Part shown: positions 6,213 to 13,546 of the stretch, piece by piece | How positions within the stretch are numbered: the first letter of the stretch is position 1 | Layout of the letters: each line of letters begins with the position of its first letter | Source of the DNA: GCA-020344715 sp050115935 | GTDB taxonomy: Archaea > Thermoproteota > Bathyarchaeia > Bathyarchaeales > Bathyarchaeaceae | DNA: 14,834 nucleotides | NCBI GenBank assembly: GCA_050115935.1 | Contig: JASFPO010000051.1 | Coordinates: 1-14,834 of the forward strand | Direction of reading: 5' to 3' | The notes under the pieces: model-generated | The model's database searches: none | Seen by the model: the letters and a program-made list of their open reading frames with translations, nothing else | Told to the model about the DNA's origin: nothing | Translations under genes and position numbers: made by a program

Positions 6213-8483
6213 ATGGTTCAATCAACTGTTGAGTATACACAACGCGATGTCACAGACCGGTCCAAACGTGCATCAATAAGTGTTCTACATGTGGACGACG
6301 AAGTTGGCTTCTTGAAGGCCGCCAAGCGAATCATGGAGATGCAGGGACCGTTCAAAGTCGATACGGCATCTTCTGTTGAAGAGGCAGAGGGTAAGCTGAA
6401 AAAGAGATTGTATGATGTGATAATTTCAGATTATGTGATGCCGGGAAAAGACGGCTTAGAATTCTTGAAAGAACTTCGAGACAGCGGTGACAACACTCCG
6501 TTTATTGTATTTACTGGAAAAGGTCGAGAAGAGGTAGCGATCAAAGCACTGAACCTTGGTGCAGATCGATACATGAATAAAGTGGGCGATCCGGAGACAG
6601 TGTACCATCAATTGACATATGCAATATTTCAGGTCGTTGATGTAAAAAGAGCTCTGAAGATGGTGAGGGAATCCGAGCAGAGGTTCCGATGTCTGGTTGA
6701 AGATGCTGCTGTGGCAATAGGAATTTCTGATACAAGAGGGCGATTCACATATGTGAACACTGCATTGGCTGATTTGCTGGGCTATTCCAAGTCAGAACTT
6801 ATTGGGCATTCATTCAAGGACTACCTGCACCCAAAGGACAGAGGAAGAATAGTGCGTTTGTTCCTGAAGAGCCTTCTTTTGCCAACAAAACCACGAAATA
6901 TCGAGTTTAGAGTGATACGCAAAGACGGTCAAATAGTTCATTTGGAATCAAAGCCAACAAGATTCGCAGTTGATGGAAAAACCGTTGGTTTCCAAGCAAT
7001 CATGACAAACATCACGGAACGCAAGAATGCAGAAGATGAACTTAAGGAATCTGAATACAAGTTCAGAAGTCTTCTTGAAAATGCTGGAGATGGTATTTTG
7101 ACACTGGATCTGAGCGGAAGGGTGACAAGTGCTAACAAAAAGATAGAAGAGATCTCGGGATTCAACCGAGACGAAATCATCGGAAAGAGACCTACCCAAT
7201 TTGCCCGAATGGGCATCCTAAGTCTCAAAGATATCCCTTCAATCCTGAAGGCATTAAAAACGAGGATTGAAGATCAACCCAGCAAAGTATTCGAGGTTAG
7301 GTTCAAGAACAAGAAAGGAAAAGAGAAATTCGTTGAAATTAGAGGGAGCTTGATAAAGCGTAATGGAAAGCCTGTAGGGATTCTCGAAATAATCAGGGAT
7401 ATCACAGAAAGAAAGAAAGCTGAGGCGAGAGTTTCGAAGTCCGAGACGAAGTACAGAAACATTGTTGAATTGGCTCCAGACGGCATAGCTACTATGAACA
7501 TGAAGGGCTTCGTTACTTCAGTTAACTCTGCCTTTTTGAGGCTAACAGGCTTTTCTGAAGAGGAAATCGTAGGTAAGCACTTCACAAGGTTGGGAACCTT
7601 ACGAACAAGAGACATTCCCAAATACATGAAACTGATTGCTTCTATCCTAAGAGGAAAAATACCCGGACCCTTAGAATTTGCTTATCTTCACAAAAACGGG
7701 ACTCAACATTGGGGCGAAGCACATATGAGCCTCATAAGAGATCAGGGCAAGAAGACCGGTCTCCAAGCGATTCTGAGAGATACCACTGAACACAAAAAGA
7801 TTCTGGAAAAGCTGGAAAGGATGAACGAAAAGCTTCAGGTGGTTGGCCAACTGACAAGACACGATGCGCGAAACAAACTGTCAACAATCACATTGAATAT
7901 CTTCGCGATAAAACGGAAACTGGATGACTACCCCGAAATCCAAGAAAAGCTGATTGAGGTCGAGTCAGCTACAAAACAAATAGAAAAGATCTTTGATTTC
8001 GCCAGAATCTACGAGAAGTTGGGCGCTGAAGAACTAGTGTACATTGATGTTGAGCAGACTTTAAAGGACACACTTCAGCTCTTCCAAAATTTGCATAGCA
8101 CAAAGACTGTGAACGATTGCCACCGCCTGACTGTGCTAGCGGATTCGCTGCTGAGACAGCTTTTCTATAACCTTATTGACAACTCGCTGAAGCATGGTGA
8201 AAAAGTTAGCCGAGTCAGACTGCACTATGAGGCGGCAGGTAAGGACAGATTGAAGTTGATCTACGAGGATGATGGTGTAGGAATACCTAAAGCTGAGAAG
8301 GAAAAGATTTTCTTGGAAGGTTATGGAAAGGATTCAGGCTACGGGCTCTATCTGATAAGGAAGATGTGTGAAGTTTATGGTTGGGCCGTTCAAGAAACTG
8401 GCAAGCAAGGCAGAGGAGTACAATTTACCATAACGATACCTAGAACCGATAGAGACGGGAAGGAGAAATACCGAGTTCGTTGA
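6213..8483 (+). CDS. Soluble REC-PAS-PAS-PAS histidine kinase
   Basis: The 756-residue protein has an N-terminal receiver domain (about 22-140) with acidic pair Asp28-Asp29, phosphoacceptor Asp73 in 'ISDYVMPG', Thr101 and Lys123. Three PAS domains follow (about 152-272, 280-402, 410-530), each ending in a 'DITERKxAE'-type PAC tail. The dimerisation helix has the H-box 'LTRHDARNKL' with His550. The ATPase domain has an N-box (Asn653, Asn657), a G1 box 'DDGVGIP' (686-692) and a G2 box 'GYGLYL' near 709. There is no membrane segment or signal peptide, so it senses cytosolic signals, perhaps redox or a small ligand through PAS. The strong AGGAG ribosome-binding site is nine to ten bases before the ATG. 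No separate response regulator is nearby; the fused receiver may take or tune the phosphate. Confidence 0.93.
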   Translation: MVQSTVEYTQRDVTDRSKRASISVLHVDDEVGFLKAAKRIMEMQGPFKVDTASSVEEAEGKLKKRLYDVIISDYVMPGKDGLEFLKELRDSGDNTPFIVFTGKGREEVAIKALNLGADRYMNKVGDPETVYHQLTYAIFQVVDVKRALKMVRESEQRFRCLVEDAAVAIGISDTRGRFTYVNTALADLLGYSKSELIGHSFKDYLHPKDRGRIVRLFLKSLLLPTKPRNIEFRVIRKDGQIVHLESKPTRFAVDGKTVGFQAIMTNITERKNAEDELKESEYKFRSLLENAGDGILTLDLSGRVTSANKKIEEISGFNRDEIIGKRPTQFARMGILSLKDIPSILKALKTRIEDQPSKVFEVRFKNKKGKEKFVEIRGSLIKRNGKPVGILEIIRDITERKKAEARVSKSETKYRNIVELAPDGIATMNMKGFVTSVNSAFLRLTGFSEEEIVGKHFTRLGTLRTRDIPKYMKLIASILRGKIPGPLEFAYLHKNGTQHWGEAHMSLIRDQGKKTGLQAILRDTTEHKKILEKLERMNEKLQVVGQLTRHDARNKLSTITLNIFAIKRKLDDYPEIQEKLIEVESATKQIEKIFDFARIYEKLGAEELVYIDVEQTLKDTLQLFQNLHSTKTVNDCHRLTVLADSLLRQLFYNLIDNSLKHGEKVSRVRLHYEAAGKDRLKLIYEDDGVGIPKAEKEKIFLEGYGKDSGYGLYLIRKMCEVYGWAVQETGKQGRGVQFTITIPRTDRDGKEKYRVR

Positions 8484-8556
8484 TTAGCAAGATGTGCACG
8501 CCACTTCAGAAAGCGTAAATAGACACCACAAAAAGATACCTATAACTGGTGAAAAG

Positions 8557-9264
8557 ATGCCCATAATCGCTGTTGTTGGAAGCAGAAAATCAGGGAAAAC
8601 AACCACAATCGAAGCCCTTGTCAACGGATTAACCAAAAAGGGCTACAAAGTTGCCACGGTAAAGCACATTCCAGAACCTGACTTTTCTATAGACACTGAA
8701 GGAAAAGATACTTGGAGACATACCAAAGCCGGTGCACTTATCACTTTAGGCGTGGCCCCAAACGAACTAGCACTTGTCAAGAAAGCCGACACAACAAAAT
8801 ATGGACTAGATGACATTGTCAAATACTGTGAAGACGAAGTCGACATCATAGTCCTTGAAGGCTTCAGAAACCTTGTCTCCCAAAACCCACTCATTCCAAA
8901 AGTGGTCACAGTGAAAACTACGGAAGAAGTCAAGGAGTCAACTTCATACTTCAAGCCCATAATAGCCTTCGCGGGCGCCATTTCATCTAAACCAAAAGAT
9001 CTACGTATTCCATATATAGATGCCTTACAGAAGCCAGAAGAACTGGCAGAAATTGTGGAGAACAAGATAAAGCCCATGATCAAGAAAGAAAAACAACTTG
9101 AAGCAGCGATCAAGATTAAGATCGATGGAAACCCTTTACCATTAAACCTTTTTGTTCAAAAGATCATGCGAACTGTTGTCCTCTCCATGGTCTCAACGCT
9201 GAAGGACGTATCCATCGAGGGAGATGAAAACGTCTTCATAACCATCGCCAATCCTTCAAAATGA
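8557..9264 (+). CDS. mobB: Molybdopterin-guanine dinucleotide biosynthesis protein MobB
   Basis: MobB is the GTP-binding partner of MobA in attaching GMP to molybdopterin. The N-terminus has a P-loop 'GSRKSGKTT' (residues 8-16), then 'VKH' (36-38), 'DTEGKDTWRHTKAGA' (46-60) and 'VLEGF' (99-103), all typical of MobB. Residues about 183-232 form an extra C-terminal segment ('KIKIDGNPLPLNLFVQKI') that bacterial MobB lacks; I recall similar tails on archaeal homologues. The ATG at 8557 is chosen because GGTGA lies five bases upstream and the P-loop then sits at the normal distance. A GTG at 8494 would only add 21 unconserved-looking residues. It lies 73 bases after the kinase gene and may share its transcript. 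It fits with the molybdoprotein elsewhere in the window. Confidence 0.92.
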   Translation: MPIIAVVGSRKSGKTTTIEALVNGLTKKGYKVATVKHIPEPDFSIDTEGKDTWRHTKAGALITLGVAPNELALVKKADTTKYGLDDIVKYCEDEVDIIVLEGFRNLVSQNPLIPKVVTVKTTEEVKESTSYFKPIIAFAGAISSKPKDLRIPYIDALQKPEELAEIVENKIKPMIKKEKQLEAAIKIKIDGNPLPLNLFVQKIMRTVVLSMVSTLKDVSIEGDENVFITIANPSK

Positions 9265-9324
9265 AGCGAATACTACTTTTGGGGCTTGGGAAGAATACTA
9301 AAGAGAGAGAAAGGAGAATTGTTT

Positions 9325-9462
9325 TCACTCAAAAGCTAATCTCCCCAAACCTTTCCAATAGTCGCAGTATACCTTTCTTGCAGCAATCTTAATCCTTTTT
9401 GCATTCTGCGTTCTAGACCTCGTGAGATAGCCTCTCAGCTTAGAGAGCCTTGAAAGCTTCAA
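9325..9462 (-). CDS. Doubtful 45-residue basic ORF overlapping the end of cdvC
   Basis: A TTG at 9462, inside the last codons of cdvC in another frame, opens 45 codons that end at TGA 9325. The product is very basic (about fourteen Lys/Arg) and ends with 'VYCDYWKGLGRLAFE'. It fills most of the 175-base gap between the convergent mobB and cdvC genes. There is no clear ribosome-binding site and I recognise no family. It may be chance; the absence of stops in an A/T-rich stretch and its position after cdvC are the only support. Confidence 0.15.
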   Translation of the reverse strand: MKLSRLSKLRGYLTRSRTQNAKRIKIAARKVYCDYWKGLGRLAFE

Positions 9463-10615
9463 ACCATCTGTTGTAAGATGCAACCATATCCAACGTAACA
9501 CTTGGTTTTCTCGTTTCCAGTATTTTCTTGAAGTCGTTCATTCCCATAGGTCTGGGTTGAGCAAGCTCGTCCTTTGCCTTGCCAGATTCAAAAAACTCTC
9601 CAATAACCTTAAGGTGAACTGACTGGACACTGTCTCGAATGTCACTTCCAGAAAAGCCCTCTGCCATTCTGCTTAAACCATAAAGGTCCATGTCTGGAGA
9701 CAATGTTACCTGAGTCGTGAAAAGCTTAAACATTTTCAAACGCGAATTATAGTCGGGCAGTGGGACCAGAATTCTTTTCTGGAATCGCCTTATGAAAGGC
9801 CAATCAAGGTCCCAAGGTTTGTTGGTTGCCCCGATCACGTAAGCATGAATGTTCTTTCCCTTATCGATTATGCCGTCCATCTCCTTCAAAAACTGGTTGC
9901 GAACCCTTACTTCTCCCCCAACTTCATTACTGTGTTTTCCAATGAGAGAATCCAACTCATCAATAAACACAATTGCAGGACGACCATCATTAGCTATCTT
10001 TCTAGATGTGCCGAAAAGCTCAGCAACATTCCGTTCAGCTTCCCCAAGCCACTTAGACATAATCGACGCGGCATCAACAGAAATGAAAGAAGCCTCTATC
10101 TCTGTCGCAACTGCAGCTGCCAACAAGGTCTTTCCACAACCAGGTGGACCGAACAGAAGGATGCCCCTTGGCCATCCAAGTGGGAAGAGGTCAGGTCTCT
10201 GAACTGGATAGACAATGGCTTCTTTGATGGCCTTTTTAGCTTGTCCCAAGCCTACAACCTGTTCCCATTTAACATTTGGTTTTTCCCTGAGTACAAGTTC
10301 TTCAAACGTTGCCTTCTTTGCTTCTGAAGGTGCGGTTGTAGCTTCAATCGGTCTCTTTTCCTCGTGTTCTTCTTCAGGCTCTCCTGGAGATGAAACTCCC
10401 TGAAGCATTCTTATTCTTTCTTGATAGGCCATGGCTCGTTGAATATACACTTTGTTCAGACCATAATCTGGATATAATTGAGCAAGTTTAAGAAGAGTTT
10501 CAATAGCTTTCTGATACATTGTGATAGCCATGCCTTTAGCGCCTTGTTTGTCAAGGCGGACGGCTTCTAGGGCATAATTGGTTGCAGCTTGCTCAAGTTC
10601 TTGTGACGCGCTCAT
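9440..10615 (-). CDS. cdvC: CdvC, Vps4-type AAA ATPase of cell division
   Basis: CdvC disassembles or remodels ESCRT-III filaments at mid-cell. Residues 1-75 form an MIT domain of three helices, which binds ESCRT-III tails. An acidic linker (about 76-103) follows. The AAA module has Walker A 'GPPGCGKT' (156-163), pore-loop 'SKWLGEAE' (187-194), Walker B 'VFIDELD' (216-222), sensor-1 Asn265 in 'GATNKP', and arginine fingers near Arg276-Arg277. The C-terminal 'GFSGSDI' helical domain and the ending 'MVASYNRWFEAF' are typical of Vps4. The length of 391 residues is normal. The ATG lies seven bases after the cdvB stop, so the two are one transcript. It converges with mobB. Confidence 0.95.
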   Translation of the reverse strand: MSASQELEQAATNYALEAVRLDKQGAKGMAITMYQKAIETLLKLAQLYPDYGLNKVYIQRAMAYQERIRMLQGVSSPGEPEEEHEEKRPIEATTAPSEAKKATFEELVLREKPNVKWEQVVGLGQAKKAIKEAIVYPVQRPDLFPLGWPRGILLFGPPGCGKTLLAAAVATEIEASFISVDAASIMSKWLGEAERNVAELFGTSRKIANDGRPAIVFIDELDSLIGKHSNEVGGEVRVRNQFLKEMDGIIDKGKNIHAYVIGATNKPWDLDWPFIRRFQKRILVPLPDYNSRLKMFKLFTTQVTLSPDMDLYGLSRMAEGFSGSDIRDSVQSVHLKVIGEFFESGKAKDELAQPRPMGMNDFKKILETRKPSVTLDMVASYNRWFEAFKAL

Positions 10616-10622
10616 TTTCGGA

Positions 10623-11516
10623 TCATCTCTCTATCTGTATCTTTCCGTTTGCACCTAAACTTTCGAGTGCTTTCAACACCTTTTCATGTGGAATGTTCAA
10701 TTGGAGGGCACACTGCTTAACGTCGATCTCACCGTTGCGCTTCTTGACATACTCAAGTATGTTATCCTCCAACGGTGATCTAGACTGAGTGGCCATGGAA
10801 ACACCACGTAGTTTCATATCCTTATAGCTTACGTATCTCTGAGGATCTCCTTGTTCATCATGCTCCACAACCTCTGAACAAGATACGCTCAGGGCAACCA
10901 TTTTTTTCACTTTCTCAGGCTGTTTAATTGGTTCTTCTTTGAGATGTATGTGAGGAGTTTGCGCTGGTGCTGGTGGTTCAGGTAGCTGCTTGCTTAATTT
11001 TTCTTCTAGGACAGCTGAAGCCTCTTTCAGTATTTCTTCTCCTGCTTCTGTCTTAGCTGGTGTGGGTAATGACATCTCTGGATTTATTCTGGTCATCGCA
11101 AGTGTTTCGCTGATGCTTTCATTCACTTTTTCCAATTCCGTTGCGACGTCAGGTAGAACATTCACTAGATTCTGAGTTAGGCCTCGAAGAGTTTTCAGTG
11201 CGGGCTTAAGCTCGGCAAAGATTTCGCTCACTTCTTTTATGGTTTCAAGTCTTAGAATTATTCGTTCTAGGGCAAGCTGACACTGCATGACCATGTTGCG
11301 CAATTTTCGAACCTGAGACAACTCGTTTGCAGAGATTGCTGCCCGCTCGTGATGGTTTTTCTTAACGTAAACTATGCATGCTTTAAAAAGAACGTGGTCT
11401 CTCCTTTTTAACCGAAAACTAACCTGCTCTAGTTTGGCTTTCTGAGTTCTAAGCTTCCGGATTGTTTGGAGAATTACCGTTCCGATTGGTGGAGGAGGCT
11501 TAAAAACTTTGAACAA
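10623..11516 (-). CDS. cdvB: CdvB, ESCRT-III division protein with winged-helix tail
   Basis: The 297-residue protein has a helical ESCRT-III (Snf7-like) core at about 10-175, with the conserved helix 'NELSQVRKLRNMVMQCQLALERIILRLETI'-like region (64-94). A proline-rich segment 'LPEPPAPAQTP' (178-188) is a plausible MIT-interacting (MIM2-like) motif for CdvC. A basic and variable linker leads to a C-terminal winged helix (about 247-296; 'ILEYVKKRNGEIDVKQCA'), the site that CdvA's tail binds in Sulfolobus. CdvB polymerises at mid-cell on the membrane to which CdvA is bound. The start is a TTG at 11516 with GGAGGTG eight bases upstream. It lies 34 bases after cdvA. Confidence 0.93.
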   Translation of the reverse strand: MFKVFKPPPPIGTVILQTIRKLRTQKAKLEQVSFRLKRRDHVLFKACIVYVKKNHHERAAISANELSQVRKLRNMVMQCQLALERIILRLETIKEVSEIFAELKPALKTLRGLTQNLVNVLPDVATELEKVNESISETLAMTRINPEMSLPTPAKTEAGEEILKEASAVLEEKLSKQLPEPPAPAQTPHIHLKEEPIKQPEKVKKMVALSVSCSEVVEHDEQGDPQRYVSYKDMKLRGVSMATQSRSPLEDNILEYVKKRNGEIDVKQCALQLNIPHEKVLKALESLGANGKIQIER

Positions 11517-11550
11517 AGGCTAACCACCTCCACGCCTTCATGTTATTTCT

Positions 11551-12297
11551 CTAGTTTTCGGCTTTTACATGAACTACAACGGGGGGTTCAGGAAGCGGTG
11601 GCGACGTGCCCTCTTGGCTCTCTTGAGTCTCTGTCTCTGAAGTTTCTGGCTCTGTCGGGGTCTGTTCTTCTTGTTGAAGCGGAGTCTTGGGGGCTTCTCC
11701 GAGAAGCATGTTTGACAATTGATTCTTAATAGCCTCGAGGTCTTCTCTTTCAGCGTGGACCCATTTCAATCCATCTTGTATCATTTCTATTGCAGTCTGG
11801 TATGAGTTGTCATCGATTCTGCCAATTTCCCGCTCGATTTCTAAATGTATCAGTGCAGAGTTGAGTTCTCTTATTTGCGCATTGCATTTGATGATGTGCT
11901 TATCTATGTTGTCCGATGTAGTTTTGGCGTCAGTTTTCAGCTGGTCCAAAGCCCCTTCGAAGGTTTTCTGAAGCTCGTTGTACAGCTCGGATGGAACTTT
12001 CTTCTTTTCCAAGAGCTCATTTAAAGCCTGCTCCTTTCGCCAAATCAACGGAATCTCGTCGCAAAGAGTCTTCACCCTCAGCTTGATCGAGGGCAAAAGC
12101 ACAATGTTATCTCCGTCGACTCTGAACTGCTCGTTGGAATATCTTCGGAATTCCCCGTCCTCATGCTTCAGGAAGACATTGGTCACTCTGCCTGTTGGGT
12201 TAACAGAAAACGAAACTATTCGACCGATTGAGCGTCCATACTCGTCTTTCACAGTTTTCCCAACGAAAAGAAAAAGGTTTGAGGTTGGTTGTGTCAT
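11551..12297 (-). CDS. cdvA: CdvA, membrane-associated division scaffold
   Basis: CdvA is the archaeal-specific protein that marks the division site and recruits CdvB. Residues 8-75 form a PRC-barrel ('FVGKTVKDEYGRSIGRIVSF'-type start, 'RVTNVFLKHEDGEF'). Residues 85-197 are a long, charged coiled coil. Residues 200-232 are an acidic Thr/Glu/Pro-rich linker. The last 15 residues, including 'PPVVVHVKAEN', match the short beta-strand tail that docks on the CdvB winged helix (E3B peptide in Sulfolobus). The ATG has GGTGA seven bases upstream. The gene is 31 bases after the ESCRT-III paralogue and 34 bases before cdvB, so the cluster is one operon. It ends at TAG. Confidence 0.93.
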   Translation of the reverse strand: MTQPTSNLFLFVGKTVKDEYGRSIGRIVSFSVNPTGRVTNVFLKHEDGEFRRYSNEQFRVDGDNIVLLPSIKLRVKTLCDEIPLIWRKEQALNELLEKKKVPSELYNELQKTFEGALDQLKTDAKTTSDNIDKHIIKCNAQIRELNSALIHLEIEREIGRIDDNSYQTAIEMIQDGLKWVHAEREDLEAIKNQLSNMLLGEAPKTPLQQEEQTPTEPETSETETQESQEGTSPPLPEPPVVVHVKAEN

Positions 12298-12328
12298 GGT
12301 TTTTCACCTTGAACTACTGTTTTGAAGC

Positions 12329-13003
12329 CTATTGGTTCTGGGACTGAGATTGCGGTTGTGGCGAAGTCTTCTGACCTACAGTTGGTAGCCCTGCTGGTAA
12401 CTCTGGGAACTTCTCTTTGATCTTTTGTTCAGCCACTGATGCTGCTTCGTTGAGAATTTGCTGGGCGTCATCGTTTACAGTCTCAAAGTTTAGCGTTAGA
12501 CCTGTGCTGTGTCCAGCGTCTACGATTATTCCGCTCAGTAGGGTTCCAATCTGTCCAAGCTCTTTTTCAGCTTCTGGAAAGATGCTGGCCATTCCTGACT
12601 TCACTGTGCGAAGTACTCCTACTGCAGGTGCAAGTGTTGTTACTACGTCGCCAAGCTCTGAAACGGTTCTCAATCTTAGAACAATTTGCTCCAAGGCTAG
12701 TCTGGCGTGCATTATCATTTTTTCCATTTTGCGTATTTCAGCCAGCTCGTTTGCAAAGACGTTGGCTCTTGTCATGTCGTGTTTGGAGTAAGCGTCAACT
12801 ATGCGGGTGAAGATTGATTTATCACGGTCTGTGAAACGATCGCTTGCTTTGTCAAGCCTTTGAATTTGCAGTTCAAGTCTCCTGATGGCGAAGTCTATTC
12901 TTGGCTTCAGTGGTCCTGGCGGTCTCACACTTTCTTTGATTCTTGTGGTTAATGGCACGTCTGGATCCTTGCTTCCCCATTGTTTTGCAAATTTTTCACT
13001 CAA
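12329..13003 (-). CDS. ESCRT-III (CdvB) paralogue without winged helix, first gene of the cluster
   Basis: The 224-residue protein has an ESCRT-III core (about 35-195) clearly related to the CdvB gene in the same operon: both have 'NELAEIRKMEKMIMHARLALEQIVLRLRT'-type helix 2 (residues 85-113 here), and both then end the core with 'ILxEAxxVxEQKI'. The C-terminus differs: it has 'FPELPAGLP' (199-207), a close fit to the MIM2 pattern bound by Vps4 MIT domains, then a short Gln/Ser/Pro tail and no winged helix. It should thus join the filament and be handled by CdvC but not bind CdvA directly. The start is a TTG with a perfect AGGAGG eight bases upstream. It resembles the additional CdvB paralogues of Sulfolobus and Thaumarchaeota. 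It ends at TAG. Confidence 0.9.
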   Translation of the reverse strand: MSEKFAKQWGSKDPDVPLTTRIKESVRPPGPLKPRIDFAIRRLELQIQRLDKASDRFTDRDKSIFTRIVDAYSKHDMTRANVFANELAEIRKMEKMIMHARLALEQIVLRLRTVSELGDVVTTLAPAVGVLRTVKSGMASIFPEAEKELGQIGTLLSGIIVDAGHSTGLTLNFETVNDDAQQILNEAASVAEQKIKEKFPELPAGLPTVGQKTSPQPQSQSQNQ

Positions 13004-13010
13004 TGCTATT

Positions 13011-13024
13011 TCCTCCTAAGAGGA
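13011..13024 (-). promoter_or_regulatory. Hairpin covering the Shine-Dalgarno of the first cdv gene
   Basis: In the transcript the sequence TCCTC-TTAG-GAGGA is a perfect 5-bp inverted repeat with a 4-base loop. Its right arm is the AGGAGG ribosome-binding site of the TTG-started ESCRT-III gene, and its left arm is an anti-Shine-Dalgarno. A further CCTC lies just upstream as a second possible partner. It could lower or time translation of the first division gene. Confidence 0.4.
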
Positions 13025-13034
13025 GAGAGGCTTT

Positions 13035-13082
13035 AAGCGCTTTATTACATTGTTAATATGTTGAAAACATTCATGTATATAT
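13035..13082 (-). promoter_or_regulatory. cdv: Probable cdv operon promoter with two palindromes
   Basis: On the minus strand a TATA box (ATATATA, 13076-13082) lies about 75 bases before the start codon and predicts a transcript start near 13052-13056. A palindrome ATGTT-GAA-AACAT (13058-13070) sits between the TATA box and that start. A second one, AAGCGCTT (13035-13042), lies just inside the leader. Both positions suit operators for a repressor, as expected for a cell-cycle-timed division operon. No TATA box is visible between the cdv genes, so this should drive all four. Confidence 0.5.
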
Positions 13083-13143
13083 GTGGCAGTGTGGTCATGC
13101 GAAGTTTCTTTCTATTTGTTTAAATTTCCAAAAGCAAAGCAGT

Positions 13144-13168
13144 GAGGCACTGGTAGCCTCTATAAACA
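13144..13168 (+). promoter_or_regulatory. Probable promoter of the small membrane-protein gene
   Basis: TATAAACA at 13161-13168 is a good archaeal TATA box and predicts a start near 13190, about 40 bases before the ATG at 13231. Directly upstream is an inverted repeat GAGGC-actggta-GCCTC (13144-13160), abutting the TATA box where BRE or an operator would lie. Confidence 0.45.
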
Positions 13169-13230
13169 TAATTGTGTAAGTTAAACAGAAAAAGCACTTT
13201 CTCACTAACTGTGTAGGCAAGGTGACTGCG

Positions 13231-13449
13231 ATGAGTGAAAGAATAAAAATGTTCGCAACCTTTGGGATACTTGGGTTCTTAGCTGGAGTCATCGCCAACT
13301 TCACTTACAGATACGTCATTCCATGGCTCAGCAAAATCGTGTTTCCGGTGATAGGCTTAGATTGGATCTTCTCAGGAATAGCCGGTGCGGCCCTAACAGT
13401 GTTACTGGTGACTGCGTGGGCTTACTTTAGCGGACCCCCAGAAGCATAG
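13231..13449 (+). CDS. Small two-helix membrane protein of unknown function
   Basis: The 72-residue protein starts 'MSERIKMFATFGILGFLAGVIANF' and has two hydrophobic helices (about 7-24 and 44-65) joined by a mostly hydrophobic loop with 'YVIPWLSKIVFP'. I recognise no family and see no cysteines, histidines or other catalytic residues. The ATG at 13231 is chosen because GGTGA lies five bases upstream; a GTG at 13222 overlaps that site. It diverges from the cdv operon with about 230 bases between the two starts, which hold both promoters. A link to division is possible by position only. It ends at TAG. Confidence 0.65.
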   Translation: MSERIKMFATFGILGFLAGVIANFTYRYVIPWLSKIVFPVIGLDWIFSGIAGAALTVLLVTAWAYFSGPPEA

Positions 13450-13546
13450 GTAAACCACAATTACCCTAAACTTCTCTCATGTTTCTAGAGTACTGACTGA
13501 AATCACTAAGGCTTTACGACCAAGAATCTTCTCGCTGGGAGACGAG

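Noticed and set aside
8643..9113. 156-codon open frame antisense to mobB
   Set aside because: It lies wholly inside a gene with clear MobB motifs, has no family signal of its own, and the hydrophobic, Ser-rich make-up is that of an antisense frame.
9845..10327. Open frames antisense to cdvC, up to 160 codons
   Set aside because: They mirror the AAA domain of CdvC, overlap each other in different frames and show no independent motif.
12329..13003. Leading ESCRT-III gene as a truncated CdvB pseudogene
   Set aside because: It has its own strong ribosome-binding site, an intact core, a conserved-looking MIM2-like motif and a normal stop, so it looks functional.
13095..13304. 69-codon minus-strand frame across the divergent promoter region
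   Set aside because: It covers both the TATA box and the start of the small membrane-protein gene, whose own start and ribosome-binding site are better.
13531..13546. Short inverted repeat ctcg/cgag between the membrane-protein and methyltransferase genes as a terminator
   Set aside because: Only four base pairs with an eight-base loop and no poly-T run; too weak to call.
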